A stretch of DNA of 64,000 nt from Gigantopelta aegis (GCF_016097555.1 NC_054702.1:111426748-111490747); one strand, 5' to 3'; shown: positions 20,369-32,411, counted from the stretch's first letter. The notes: a model not told the origin generated them from the letters alone. Numbers and translations are program-made.

Positions 20369-20507
20369 ATATCAGGTTACTACTTTTGATATCGCGATTA
20401 TTTGGCGAGGTGTAGATAACGGTGTAACAGGTGAACTTCAGCGACCTGTTGCGCTGTTATCGAACCGTGCCAAATAACCACGATATCAAAACGTAGTCAC
20501 CTGATAT
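20369..20507. mobile_element. Foldback (hairpin) element
   Basis: The left arm atatcaggttactacttttg continues atatcgcgattatttggc. It pairs with the right arm gccaaataaccacgatatca continuing aaacgtagtcacctgatat, about 39 bp with a few mismatches. The loop holds a second small inverted repeat, aacaggt and acctgtt. Such palindromes are typical of non-autonomous DNA elements. Confidence 0.8.
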
Positions 20508-21987
20508 TTTTTTATCATTCAAGTTATATGTTTTAGTCAAAATCGGTATAAAGCTATCGTACTATTGTTTAGAAACTACTACCGGAAGTCGGATAATAGC
20601 AGACGCCTGAAAGCATCTTGGGAATGATATTGTCAACCAGACAAGTTATGTGTCTCCAAATTTTAAATAAAGTATTTTGATTATATTTTAAAATCTGTTG
20701 TATCACAACATTACAATTATTTACTCTTTTGTGAAAATAAAAACAAGCTTAGGTGTTACGCGAAGATCTACGCCACTCATTGGTAGTGATTGTGACGCCA
20801 GACGCGTTCCTATGTAAACATTCTTTAAATGTTTAATTCAAAACGTTGGCTCGTTCCGAATGGCAACGAAGAATGGAGAATTTAAAAAAAAAAAGGTAAT
20901 TTGATGTCACAGGAAGTGTACATGTTATATTTATTTATGCAGATCAACAATTATTGCTATAAATGGATGTTTTAAAATTGGGAAACAACCTACCTGAAAA
21001 TTGAGCAAACAACTGTCTAACCCACTGTCATTCACACAATTAATTTTTTAGTGACCAGATGACACATAGCAATGCCAAGATGATTATGCTAGCAACGGTT
21101 GTGTTATGAAGCAGTGACATAATAATACTTGGCATTATCATGTACTGGTTATCAGATCACAGGAAGCGTGGTTGCATGTTAAAGAGTATTCTTAGTCATA
21201 TCGTTGTCTAGGTATCAACATGCTCATGTGTTTAATGGTATCGTCATTTAACGTGTTTTGGCCGGTTACAATTGTATTGTTAATATGTTCTCATTAACAT
21301 GCTTCTAGTATTCTGTTGGATATGTTTATTCTAATCAAGCAGACTACAGCATTTATTATCTAGTTTACTTTACATCTACTTTGCAAAGTTATCAAATTCT
21401 GAAAGTATGTGTCTGGAAAATAACACATACTTTTATTACACTAGATATGCTACCTATTATATGATAAAGTGATATATTATTTGTATGGAAATGTAAGAAC
21501 GTACAATCCATTATTGTGATAAATTCATGGTGTGGTTTGTTAGCTGTGCAATAAAAGTTCTTTTTTCAGTATGTTTACATCCAATGTGACAGATTCTGCT
21601 TGCACCTGACACGCACGCATCATATACATCCAGTGTGAACGTTGTCATTAGAAACTGTATTTTAATTTGTGTAGTCGCAGAGCAAGCGCCACATCCAATG
21701 TGGTCTAGCACTATAACTGTTTTGCATTAATGGAAGCTGTGGAACAAGAGAAATAATTCGATTTAACTGAAATATCCAAGACAACACGAGTTACGTCCCA
21801 TACAACTGACTGAAATTTAGAAAAATAAAACTAACTGTTGTAATTAATTTGTCAAATTACTTTGAATACTTAGAATGCGACAGCTGAGTCAGAATTGTAT
21901 GTGACGAAATACCCCTCGGTATCTGTCGACGTACAAAATATCAGTAAAAGCCGTATCAAAAATACACCAATGAAGTCTATACGATCA
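20508..21987. other. Intergenic downstream of the coiled-coil gene
   Basis: Unique AT-rich DNA apart from a hairpin-bearing repeat at 21369-21450 (listed separately). The region between 21450 and 21987 probably includes the 3' untranslated part of the minus-strand gene. No clear AATAAA was identified there. Confidence 0.4.
21369..21450 (+). repeat. Hairpin-bearing interspersed repeat, copy 1
   Basis: It shares tttacatct, tttgcaaagttatcaaatt and a hairpin aaagtatgtg/cacatacttt with the segment at 23913-23996. The hairpin arms are at 21402-21412 and 21423-21434. Confidence 0.7.
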
Positions 21988-22707
21988 TCAGTGTGTATGT
22001 TTGTGTGATGTCTTTATATATAACGGGCCTTCGCCAATAGAAGGTAAATTGGCAAGTGATGCGCTCTTCTTTGAAAAATCCAACTTTCCTAAATTTGGTG
22101 TCTTTCTTTTATTCCCGTATAGCACAGTCTCGCCACCGGAACTGCTTAATGTTTGATCTCCAGAAGACAAAGAATTTTCCGGAGATAGCCGACCATTTTG
22201 ACCAATATCACCTTCTGGAAGCCTTTTCTTCCGTTTGATCTTTTTTGTCTTGTGTTTTTTATGCATTCCTACTTTCAGTTTCTCTAGTCTGCCGTTTCTG
22301 TTTCTTTCAAGTACATCCTCCAGCGTGACTATATGAATCTCTCCATTCCCGGCACACCCTTCACCACCGCTTAAACCTGTCACTGCTGGAAGATGGAGGT
22401 TCACCTTTTCTAGGGGATCTACGGTAAACTCGTATTTTCTGAATTTCTTCTTAACTTCCTTTTCCTCATTCATGACGTAGAACTCTCTTTCTGTGTACTG
22501 TCTTAGTGAAGGTCCGCGAAGTGTGGCTGCGAAGTACGTGAGTTTTCTGCGCATGTCTGCTATTTTCTGGAGGTCCCGGATGACGCGCAGCCGCTCTCTG
22601 GCTATGCTCTTGAGCTCCAAGTACCACCTGCGCTCTATCTCCACGAGCTCGAGCTCGAGCTGTTTCTGTTTGTGGATGTTCTTCACGGACGCCGTCGTCG
22701 TGTTCAT
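21988..22707 (-). CDS. Uncharacterised coiled-coil, basic protein, 239 residues, apparently intronless
   Basis: The frame runs from ATG at 22707 to a stop at 21988, and an in-frame TGA lies 21 bases upstream of the ATG, which supports this start. Residues 12-58 (KQKQLELELVEIERRWYLEL and on) form a strongly charged helix predicted to coil. Residues 82-91 are Lys-rich. Residues 148-162 (MHKKHKTKKIKRKKR) look like a nuclear localisation signal. The last 70 residues are Ser-rich. I see no enzyme motif or signal peptide. Codon use and GC (about 48%) exceed the surroundings, as for real exons. I cannot name a family; a nuclear or centrosomal scaffold role is only a guess from composition. Confidence 0.7.
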   Translation of the reverse strand: MNTTTASVKNIHKQKQLELELVEIERRWYLELKSIARERLRVIRDLQKIADMRRKLTYFAATLRGPSLRQYTEREFYVMNEEKEVKKKFRKYEFTVDPLEKVNLHLPAVTGLSGGEGCAGNGEIHIVTLEDVLERNRNGRLEKLKVGMHKKHKTKKIKRKKRLPEGDIGQNGRLSPENSLSSGDQTLSSSGGETVLYGNKRKTPNLGKLDFSKKSASLANLPSIGEGPLYIKTSHKHTH

Positions 22708-23340
22708 GTCGTCTGCTGGACCCCGTCACTCACAACACACACCTGTAACACACGAAACTATTGGTTGTTAAGTAAACTCGATTCACTGATCACAAATCTG
22801 AAAGACAAAACCGCAATGCACGGCCAGGGCCATATCTCGGCACAAGCAGCGTTGAAGTACATATATTTGACAAAATAGTTGTTGATTCTATGATACTCTA
22901 TCTAGTGCTTCGTCTATATGAGGACAGCCACTCCCGAGGAGATCCTTTACTGGAGATATTATTCGTCTTGCACCACCAAAAAGAGGACTGCCATTGCCAG
23001 ACTAGTTTACTAAATCAAAACTAGCACCGGGCAGAGCTCATTAGAATAAGTACAGCGGTGATGAATCATTGTCATAACAGTGCTGATATCACGAGATCGC
23101 GGATGTTAGCATGATATTATGATAGTTATTGCCTTGTATAGAACGTTACAAGAAACACACTGCTACAACATGTACTTTTGGCCAGTTCCATCAAAAAACT
23201 ATTTGGGATAATCTTTTTAACCCTGAATGACGTACCATTTGAACACTATGACATCGCGTTTTGGTAAATTGAAGATTAAATGAACTTATTTTGTTGTAGT
23301 ATAATTTAATTATAAATATAAACCTTAATTCCGTTGATAG
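22708..23340. other. Upstream of the coiled-coil gene
   Basis: It should hold the 5' untranslated region and promoter of the minus-strand gene. No TATA box or initiator is convincing. A repeat copy lies at 22901-23018 (listed separately). Confidence 0.4.
22901..23018 (+). repeat. Interspersed repeat of about 118 bp, copy 1
   Basis: tctagtgcttcgtctatatg, aggacagccactccc and agtttactaaatcaa align with 34921-35036 over the full length with scattered differences. The class of element is unknown. Confidence 0.75.
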
Positions 23341-23356
23341 TTAAACAACAGCTTAC

Positions 23357-23357
23357 C

Positions 23358-23391
<34 letters not shown>

Positions 23392-23526
23392 GGGAGAGGG
23401 AGAGAGAGAGGGAGAGGGGTGGAGGGAGGGTTGAGGTTATTACCAGAGTATTTTTGAGGGAGAGAGAGAGGGAGAGGGGTGGAGGGAGGGTTGAGGTTAT
23501 TACCAGAGTATTTTTCGGTGTCATCA

Positions 23527-23586
<60 letters not shown>
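23357..23586. repeat. Compound simple repeats with a 62-bp duplication
   Basis: (CA)n then (TA)n at 23357-23391. Two copies follow of a purine-rich unit containing ggggtggagggagggttgag and gttattaccagagtattttt (about 23393-23516). A (TA)n run of about 58 bases covers 23528-23586. Confidence 0.93.
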
Positions 23587-23590
<4 letters not shown>

Positions 23591-23912
23591 CCTAATATAT
23601 GATATTGACGATACCGAAACACACGAGGGTAATAATCTCTTTATCATATAACCTCAAGCTTAATACAACGTGTTTTTGTAAACTGTTAACGCAACTTTAA
23701 TTCCAGTTCGTCATTACTAAATATTCAAATGACGTAAGACTGTGTTCGCGGCGTCTATTTTAATGGAAATGACGTCAAAGTCGAACGACGTCATTTCGAT
23801 CAAAATAAACAAGTGCATAAAGTGATGACTATGAATGCATACGTCTATTAAGGAGTGTCACCCTAGTACGTTTGCTTAAATGGCTATAAACTTAGTGCCG
23901 TGACCTCGATTG

Positions 23913-23996
23913 ATTTACATCTAATTTGCAAAGTTATCAAATTCTTAAAGTATGTGATCTGAACAACATCACATACTTTAATTGCACTGGAAATGT
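23913..23996 (+). repeat. Hairpin-bearing interspersed repeat, copy 2
   Basis: Same repeat as at 21369-21450, same orientation. The hairpin arms aaagtatgtgat and atcacatacttt are at 23947-23958 and 23968-23979. The loop differs from copy 1 while the stem is kept, including a compensating change that lengthens it. Confidence 0.7.
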
Positions 23997-25346
23997 AAGA
24001 TATCATATCATATATAAATATACATAACGTACAAAAATAACGAAATTAACGAAACGAATAGAATACATATTTTACATCACCTCGGCACATTATTTAACCA
24101 GCTGTTAATAGGTTAAATGTGGTAATAGTTATACTCTGTCTTGTTAGAGAAGAAACGCATTTCAGTCCCCTCACCAAATTCGTAATACCTTACCTAGTTA
24201 ATAACAACAATAATAAACTATACACAAATATGATAATCCATACTTAAATAGAATCAACTTTTCACTCATCACACCACCACGACATAAATTGTATGACATT
24301 AACACCGAGTTTTATCGAGTGATTTCCGATACCCTGTACCCTATAACAATGAGCTTTGTTGGAAGACTGTAGTCCGTTGAAATATTAATATGCCAGCCTT
24401 CACGGTGTATTCTTATTTATTTAAACAGAGTGTAGTCACAACACTTATGTTTGTTTTTTAACTTGTTCACGGCAGACTGCGGCCGTTAATGAAGCATGTT
24501 GAGACCTTTTATCATTACTGACTGTCGTAAATATAGAATTCTAGACGGCACAAAAACTAGAGTGATTTGAACTTATGCAAGACACTCAGTTTTTATTTCC
24601 CGAACAACTCATACGTCTAACGCCATTGTATTTCCTCAATGATCGACTTTATGGGACTGTAGCGGGAGTTAGTCAGAAAAACGTGATGCATATTTACAAT
24701 TACAATACATGAATATTCGAGAAGGCAATTAAAGACAATTCCGTATTCACAATGCGGTTATACATTGGCTGTTACGTGAAATTGAATAGAAAAAAGGATT
24801 GAAGTAGTTCTGTTTTACAGCCCTTTTAGTACACCAGACTTAAAACATATCACAGTGTCTGCACAAACACACCGGGTGTATAAAACATTAACAGAAATCC
24901 ACAGCCATCTGTTCAAGTTCAGATTTAATAAATGCACTTAAACAGTTTGGTAATAAACACAGAACTATTGCACTCGCTAACTTGACAGCACCAAGTTGGT
25001 AAATGTTAAATAATTAACACATTCCAGCAGAATAGGCTTCTTGTTTTAAGGCACAATAAACCATAGTTGAGATTTAGAACACTCTATCGCTGCAATACAC
25101 CCATACAGTCTGGTATCAAGTTTAAAGTCCAAAAGATTTGTTTCAACTTTTATTCTTCATCCAGTGTCACGTGTTCTGTATATCGTACGTCACTTCTACA
25201 TAAAAATGCATAATATGCGAGTTTCTTCTCTCACTTTGTTTACTGCATTTGCATGAAAAACAATTAAAATATATATGATGTAACAGCCTCGTATTAAATA
25301 AACATTTCTTTCGTTCCCTGTTCAGCCTGTTGCGTGTGCGTGATCA
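23997..25346. other. Intergenic, nothing recognised
   Basis: About 1.35 kb of AT-rich DNA without repeats, long frames or exon-like segments that I can support. Confidence 0.5.
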
Positions 25347-26110
25347 GAACAGTATTACATTCCTTACAAAATACGCTCTTTACCATCCAACATTAAATGA
25401 TTCTAAATCCGAACAGTATTACATTCCTTACAAAATACCCTCTCTACCCTCCAACATTAAATGATTCTAAATCCGAACAGTATTACATTCCTTACAAAAT
25501 ACCCTCTCTACCCTCCAACATTAAATGATTCTAAATCCGAACAGTATTACATTCCTTACAAAATACCCTCTCTACCCTCCAACATTAAATGATTCTAGAT
25601 CCGAACAGTATTACATTCCTTACAAAATACCCTCTCTACCCTCCAACATTAAATGATTCTAGATCCGAACAGTATTACATTCCTTACAAAATACCCTCTC
25701 TACCCTCCAACATTAAATGATTCTAGATCCGAACAGTATTACATTCTTTACAACTACCCTCTCTACCCTCCAACATTAAATGATTCTAGATCTGAACAAT
25801 ATTACATTCCTTACAAAATACCCTCTCTACCATCCAACATTAAATCATTCTAGATCCGAACAATATTACATTTCCTAAAAAATACCCTCTCTACCCTCCA
25901 ACATTAAATGATTCTAGATCCGAACAGTATTACATTCCTTACAAAATACCCTCTCTACCATCCAACATTAAATCATTCTAGATCCGAACAATATTACATT
26001 TCCTAAAAAATACCCTCTCTACCCTCCAACATTAAATCATTCTAGATCTGAACAATATTACATTCCTTACAAATACCCTCACTACCCTCCAACATTAAAT
26101 CATTCTAGAT
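25347..26110. repeat. 64-bp minisatellite, about 12 copies
   Basis: The unit contains gaacagtattacattcctta, caaaataccctctctaccct and ccaacattaaatgattctag. Starts at 25347, 25411 and 25475 fix the period. Late units show taaatcattc and small deletions. Confidence 0.95.
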
Positions 26111-26297
26111 CTGTCCAAGTTCAGTAAAACTATTTATCATCTGTCCAGTATATAAATATTTGTTTAATTGTTTCTTCAGAAATAATTCATATCAATCAGG
26201 AAATTATTTATTATGAATTGTCTAGTTTACCGATCGAAACAAAATCTGTAAAGTACCCTCTTGAAATTCGAAGACTTACGCAAACATGTAAAATGAT

Positions 26298-26460
26298 TGA
26301 TATAACTAAAACACCATCACACTTTGATATAACTAAAACACCATCACACTGTGTTATAAATAAAACACCATCACACTTTGATATAACTAAAACACCATCA
26401 CACTTTGATATAACTAAAACACCATCACACTTTGATATAACTACAACACCATCACACTGC
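26298..26460. repeat. 27-bp minisatellite, six copies
   Basis: The unit is actttgatataactaaaaca plus ccatcac, with one variant copy (actgtgttataaataaaaca). Confidence 0.93.
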
Positions 26461-28142
26461 GCCAAGCACATCTGGAAACAACAACGCAGGTATGTATAGC
26501 TCACCTATAATGAGTTTCCGATCTTCAGTTACTGACAGGTTTGTGTGTTAAATGTAAGGTAAACAAATTCAAAGGATTGTTTTAGGAAAAATATACATTT
26601 TGAAGATATGCCATTTTATTTTTAAGGGCCATTATGTCCATGACCCGAAGTATTGCTATCAGAACTTAATACAAACTAAAAATGTACACCTGGGACAGAT
26701 TAATCAAGTACGCTTACTTACTATACCTGTTTACACGTTTCTTAACTTACCATTCTCGGTCATTTTCTGTTATCTTGGTTAAAAACAAACAAAACACAAC
26801 CTACAGTTTAATCTGTCAGTCCGTAAATAGGTTAATGCTTTTTTCAATGACATATATCTTTACCAACAGACTTACCGTTTGTAAAATGAAAAACAAAAAA
26901 GTTTTTGCTACATATTAATTTTATAATGTTTTATGAGTAGAAAAAACAACATAATCATTTATTTTCCATAGACAAAAAATGTGTTTCATAAAAGTACGTA
27001 TCCATTGTCTTATATAACAGGTAGATTGTGTGTGGTTCCATGTACAATGAATGTAGTTGTTGTTTGTATGTATGGCTTTTTAATGTTGATATTTTAAACG
27101 TCCAGACTACTTTTGACTGAATTTTATTACTGACTGAACTATTTGTACGCCGGTGAATTTCTATTTGTAACTGGATCCACGTTAAAGGAAAAACATCCGA
27201 TTAAATAAAAATATTATATATATATATATATATATATATGTTATACAGAAAAAGGTATTGACTTAAACGAAATGTTGTTATTATTATGGAGGAATACATT
27301 GATCACATACTAATTATAATCATATTTTGAAAAATCGTAAAACACAGACTTCAGTAAAAACAAAAGTGGATATAGATAAATATTAATTAAATTAAATACT
27401 AACCGTTACTGTAAAATCAATTCCAGAGACAGGAAGACCCTAGATTGAATGTACAAAACGTCTCGTGCAGTCATATTTGAACTACGACAAAACTATCACA
27501 CCGCCCGCTGTGCTGTCTAACCCTCCACCCATACACCCAGCCAATACCGATAACTTATTTATGCAACGATCTGCTATTGTATGTAAAAGTCCCTTATTAA
27601 AGTGCTTTGTGAGCCGAGATTTCAGATAACTGCTGGCGAAAGGAATTCATGTGCCACAAAACGTCTGTTGTCACCGACCACTTCAAACACAACGCTCTGT
27701 GGTGGAGATATATCGCGGGAAACGGTCCGTGCAAAGCCATTATCAGTCACAACATAACAACAATCACTTGATGTATGTTCTTTATTTACCGCGGAACGGT
27801 TAAATGTTTGCGTTGGTATTAGTAAAAATCCAAAAGAAATTTAAACTCGCTATCGGTAACCCAACACGACGTAGGTGATTTTGTGAGAGCTAATGGATAA
27901 AGCAAGAAGATTAAATTTCTAGAGTGTCATAAAGTATTACATATTGGGGGGGGGGGGGGGGGGGTGTGATGATATGGGTTGCAGTAGAGTACTTTGTAAA
28001 ATATAAAACGGTTTTATTTTCTATGAAATACAACAATAACAACAAATAGGTCTTATTCTAACCCCATCCATCTTGTCTCTTGTTCTCCCTGTCTCTGTCT
28101 TTCTGTCTGCTCGCTGTCCGTCAGTCTGTATCTTTGCCCCAA
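26461..28142. other. Intergenic, nothing recognised
   Basis: AT-rich DNA with a (TA)n run at about 27213-27239 and a poly-G run at about 27945-27963. The stretch 27480-27780 is somewhat GC-richer and looks single-copy, but shows no open frame or splice structure. Confidence 0.45.
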
Positions 28143-28320
28143 AGTCTGTATATGTGCTATCCTGTCTGTGAGATGGTGCATATAAAAGATCTCTCGCTTC
28201 TAATGGAAAATGTAGCGGGTTTCTTCTCTAAGATTATATGTCAAAATTACCATATATTTGACATCCAATAACCGATAATTAATAAATCAATGTGCTCTAT
28301 TGGTATCCTTAAACAAAACA
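28143..28320 (+). mobile_element. SINE fragment, tail type B, head missing
   Basis: Begins at tctgtatatgtgctatcctg, has gatggtgcatataaaagatc, and ends with the tail B motif acatccaataaccgataatt and ccttaaacaaaacaaac. Confidence 0.88.
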
Positions 28321-29008
28321 AACTTTAAACCTTCTATTTGTTTCTCTCTATCTCTATCTTACCTTCTACATCGGGAAACATCGCAACCAATAAAACAAGA
28401 ATATTCTTCAAACAAATGTGACACGAATGTCAATGTGTGCCGGTGCGCCAGGAAACTACACCCATACAAGGTCAAAGAGAAGAATTAATATTTTTCAGCA
28501 AGCCACGCACTTAGTCGGTCGGAACATTGAATGAGGAATTCTTTCTTGCAACAAAAAGTCGACAATCGTAGGTAAAAATCAGCCCCAATCGAAAGGAATA
28601 GGCTTGTTTTGATTTTCTATGCGACACTTTCCAATCTAAACAACCGTAAAGCGATCCATTTGTTATTGCAAAGCAATATACTAGTAGTATTTTATCTCTG
28701 AAAGACTGCACCAAATCACATTTCACTTAATATCGTATTAACTAGCGCTCTGGACGCGTCTCAAACGAGCAACAATTGGTGTATTTATCGTGTATTTATC
28801 GTGTACACTTGTATTGCTTTCAGGAAGTAAGTACACAAGCGAGAGTCGTCGTATATATATATGGTGCATAGCCTCAGTAGGTGTGTTAACTGGTAATAAG
28901 TAAAGAAACGATCGCTGCAAGTAAACGTTTTCTGATAAGTGTGTTTATTTCATCAGTTATTTTGGTAATCATACATTTGGTAACTTTAGTAAATTTAGTA
29001 GTAAAATC
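28321..29008. other. Intergenic, nothing recognised
   Basis: Unique sequence. Short frames on both strands (for example 28300-28488 and 28511-28726) have no recognisable protein features. Confidence 0.45.
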
Positions 29009-29129
29009 CATCTGGCTGTCTTTCTATAAACAAAGCACATATTATTATTTATTGATACTCCATCTGGCTGTCTTTCTATAAACAAAGCACATATTATTAT
29101 TTATTGATATTGCATCTGGCTGTCTTTCT

Positions 29130-29199
29130 GCAACCAGATATGACGTCCCGGGGAATGGTGGCCCACTCGGCCTGCAAGGCTGCTGCCAGCTCGGGCAAA
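29130..29199 (-). pseudogene. Tc1-type transposase fragment, C-terminal part
   Basis: Minus-strand translation gives LPELAAALQAEWATIPRDVI, the typical end of a Tc1/mariner transposase (catalytic-domain tail, LxxxLxxEWxxIPxxxI). It is embedded inside a unit of the 52-bp minisatellite. It shares strand and likely origin with 29325-29560. Confidence 0.75.
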
Positions 29200-29324
29200 G
29201 CACATATTATTATTTATTGATATTGCATCTGGCTGTCTTTCTATAAACAAAACGTTGGCCATATTATTATTTATTGATCTTGTATCTGGCTGTCTTTCTA
29301 TAAGCAAAGCACATATTTTTCATG

Positions 29325-29560
29325 ACGTTTATTGATCTTGTATCGGATGTTGTGGTGTTAAGATGACACCTCGAACTGGACGTCTGGCACGAATTCCTAC
29401 CTCACGTAGGCGGTTCCGTTACGGTCTGGTCGGATATCCTGCGCAAACCTGTATTGCGGCTGTGGAGGGTGGCAGTAGTCAATCTTGGCGTACCCGGATG
29501 TAGCGGTCCCTGGCCCGGGGGTAGTGACCCCGTGGTCGACCGGATCTTGCACGTTTGATC
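29325..29560 (-). pseudogene. Tc1-type transposase fragment, DNA-binding region
   Basis: Minus-strand frames read GLRRISDQTV and, after a one-base shift, RNRLREVGIRARRPVRGVIL. This is the helix-turn-helix part of Tc1-like transposases (QTVRNRLRExGLxARRP). The catalytic middle is absent and the C-terminal scrap lies at 29130-29199, with minisatellite units between. It is a dead copy; the element ends were not located. Confidence 0.82.
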
Positions 29561-29999
29561 ACTTAACGGTTTTTTTTCCGTTGGATTCTTTTTTTTCTCT
29601 GCGGTTTTTTTTGGGGGGGGGGTCAACTGGGTACAGAGGCCAGGCAGGAGGTGTTTGTCCGTGCTACAACGCAATATAAGTATTTTTTGCGAATACATTT
29701 TGCAATAAATGTGTTAACAATGTGTTTGGGAAATGACCTTAACAAAGCATGAACCTGTAACATAAAATCGGAGTTATAACCCATTTGTACTGCGTTTCTT
29801 TTTTTGAAGAGTATATTATTATTTATTGATATTGCATCTGGCTGTCTTTCTATAAACAAAGCACATATTATTATTTATTGATATTGCATCTGGCTGTCTT
29901 TCTATAAACAAAACACATATTATTATTTATTGATCTTGTATCTGGCTGTCTTTCTATAAGCAAAGCACATATTTTTATTTATTGATCTTGTATGTATTT

Positions 30000-30153
30000 A
30001 AATGCAATAAAATGTGTTCATAAATAACAGTTAACATGTATCTCCTTAATTCTTCATGAATAAAAAACCCTGTGATGATTCCAGGTTTTAGTGGCTATCT
30101 TTCTAAAAAAAAAGAAGATAATGCGAACCTTAAGAACGAATTTTTACTTCTTC

Positions 30154-30186
<33 letters not shown>

Positions 30187-30530
30187 AGTAAATTGATCTA
30201 AACTGACGATTAGAAAATTACTAATGTTTTACGCAGATGTCAGGGAATGGTTTTCGGACCATCTTATTTTAAAAAATTTACGGGGAAGCATACCCCTGGG
30301 TTCAATGGGAGTCTCGTGTACTTCCAAAAATATTTAGTCATTCCCCTTTAAGTATCTATATATCCTCCACTAGCGAGCTCATCCACAAATAGTGCCTAAT
30401 ATTAAACATCAGTTATGTACGCGTACAATTGTTCATAACACGTTCGACAGCTCCAGAATGTTTGTGATTGATCTATGTTGATATCTTACAAGTTATTAAA
30501 ACACATGTGCAACCATATTTCTTCTACAAC
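30000..30530. other. Intergenic with poly-C tract and transposon scrap
   Basis: A poly-C run of about 30 bases lies at 30157-30186. The stretch 30240-30345 (tttacggggaagcatacccc) resembles 41040-41165 (gtttcggggagcatgcccat), suggesting fragments of one old DNA transposon. Confidence 0.4.
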
Positions 30531-30534
30531 CAGT

Positions 30535-30950
30535 TGATCTGATTGAAATCATTGGTCTATAACAAGTCCATCTGATTGAAATCACTGGTCTATAACAAGT
30601 TAATCTAATTGAAATTACTGGTCTATAACAAGTTCATCTGATTAAAATCACTGGTCTATAACAAGTCCATCTGATTGAAATCACTGGTCTATAACAGGTC
30701 CATCTGATTGAAATCGTTGGTCTATAACAGTTCCATCTGACTGAAATCACTGGTCTATAACAGGTCCATCTGATTGAAATCACTGGTCTATAACAGGTCC
30801 ATCTGATTGAAATCGTTGGTCTATAACAGTTCCATCTGACTGAAATCACTGGTCTATAACAAGTCCATCTGATTGAAATCGCTGCTCTATAACATGTTCA
30901 TCTGATTGAAATCACAGGTCTATAACAAGTCAATCTGATTGAAATCAATG
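30535..30950. repeat. 33-bp minisatellite, about 13 copies
   Basis: The unit is gtccatctgattgaaatcac plus tggtctataacaa, with small differences between copies and decay at both ends. Confidence 0.93.
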
Positions 30951-31314
30951 GTTATAGATCTGATTAAAATCATCTATTACCAGCTGATCTGATTGAAAAC
31001 GGATTGGAACCGTGTGAGGAAAAAAATAATAATTACCCCCAAAAATAAATAAATAAAAATTGACATCCCATTTGCTAGAGTAGGTTAATGCACAGCTTAT
31101 ATACGTTTTATTTGACGATTTTGACTCGGATATAGGAATTGATTTGACGTGAAAGAATCTGGAAAGAAAATGATTTGGCCAAGGGAGATTAATCTTGTTT
31201 CTCTCTGTTCACAAATCAAGACAACAGTTGTGCATCATACTTTTTATTTTGACAAGGTTTAGTCAAGAATTTTAGGCTACAGGCTCAATAAAACGACGAT
31301 AGTATTAAAACTGC

Positions 31315-31503
31315 ACTCGCACACACACACACACGCACACTCACACACACGCACACACACACGTACACGCACACACACACGCACACGCAAACACGCACAC
31401 ACGTACACCCACGCACGCAAACACACGCACGCACACGCAAACACACACACGCTAACACACACACGCACACACACACAACAAACACATGCACACGCACACT
31501 CCA
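31315..31503. repeat. CA-rich simple sequence
   Basis: (CA)n interrupted by GCACAC, TACAC and ACGC variants. It creates cysteine/valine-rich frames that are not genes. Confidence 0.95.
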
Positions 31504-31561
31504 TGCTCTTAAGGGAAGGTAAACATGTTAACAAACGAAAGGAATCTGATGTTAGTTAAAA

Positions 31562-31744
31562 CCAATGGCGTAGCCAAGGGGGAGAGCTGGAAAACATGGG
31601 GGTCAAGCACCCCAATCACACGTATTTCCCCACAACCTTTTATATCTGAATGCCTCCCCATAAACATGTGTTAAAAAAAGAAAAAACCCACTGTGTTTGC
31701 CTCCTATGTGGGGGCCCCAGTTTAAATCCTGGCTACGCCAATGG
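31562..31744. mobile_element. Short foldback element with GGCGTAGCC ends
   Basis: The left end caatggcgtagccaagg pairs with the right end cctggctacgccaatgg over about 16 bp. The interior of about 150 bp is C-rich and non-coding. These ends are common among invertebrate MITEs as I recall; family not assigned. Confidence 0.65.
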
Positions 31745-31967
31745 TTGAAACTGACGCTCCCTAAATGAAAAACTCGGGACTCGGTGGCAGAACCCCCATC
31801 TAGATTCTACTCTTGTATTGGGCTCTATTGATACGGATCATCAACCGTTAGGTCAACGCGAAGTGCGTCATATTGGACAGAAAGGAAAGCAATGCTGGAC
31901 AACACCTCATTTCTAAACTAGGAGTGTTTGGTGTAACAAAAGTTACGTGTTACTCTTGATCCACAGA

Positions 31968-32165
31968 TGTAGGGAGGAAACCCGCTACCGCTATAGACCT
32001 ATCAATAACACAGCTAGTGATGTTTTATATGCACTTCCCCATGGACTGGACCGTACATACCAAGACCTTTGGCGTATCAGCCGTGGGGCACAGGTTAGAG
32101 ACGGAGGAAAAACCAATCGATGCTGCGAAACACCACGCCTCAGACAAGCGCTCTACTACTGACCC
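31968..32165 (-). mobile_element. Degraded SINE copy, reverse
   Basis: In minus-strand order it keeps a head remnant (gtagagcgcttgtctga), a centre (gccaaaggtcttggtatgta, catataaaac) and the tail start gcgggtttcctcc. It is diverged more than most copies in the window. Confidence 0.7.
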
Positions 32166-32411
32166 ACATCCACCTCTGCCTTTACAGTTGTTGTTATACA
32201 CTCAGCGCAATTCATTAAGGACCAGTACATATTTCGCCATTTTTCTTTAAACATGATAAAGAAATACAAATCCTCGCATCGTATGGTGTCGATGTTGTGA
32301 CAAGAATTTAAAACCAACAAAATGCCAAGTATAGTTACGAATCACCGTGTAGCGAATTCTAGCGGAATACGCATTTCGGTGGTTTCATAAATGCATAAAA
32401 ATCACGGTAGG

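Larger units (their letters stand above)
29009..29995. repeat. 52-bp minisatellite in two blocks, interrupted by Tc1-like transposon pieces
   Basis: The unit is catctggctgtctttctata, aacaaagcac, atattattatttattgatat plus tg. Starts at 29009, 29061 and 29113 give the period. The first block spans about 29009-29335 and the second about 29815-29995. The third unit of block one is split by transposase-derived sequence. Confidence 0.9.
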
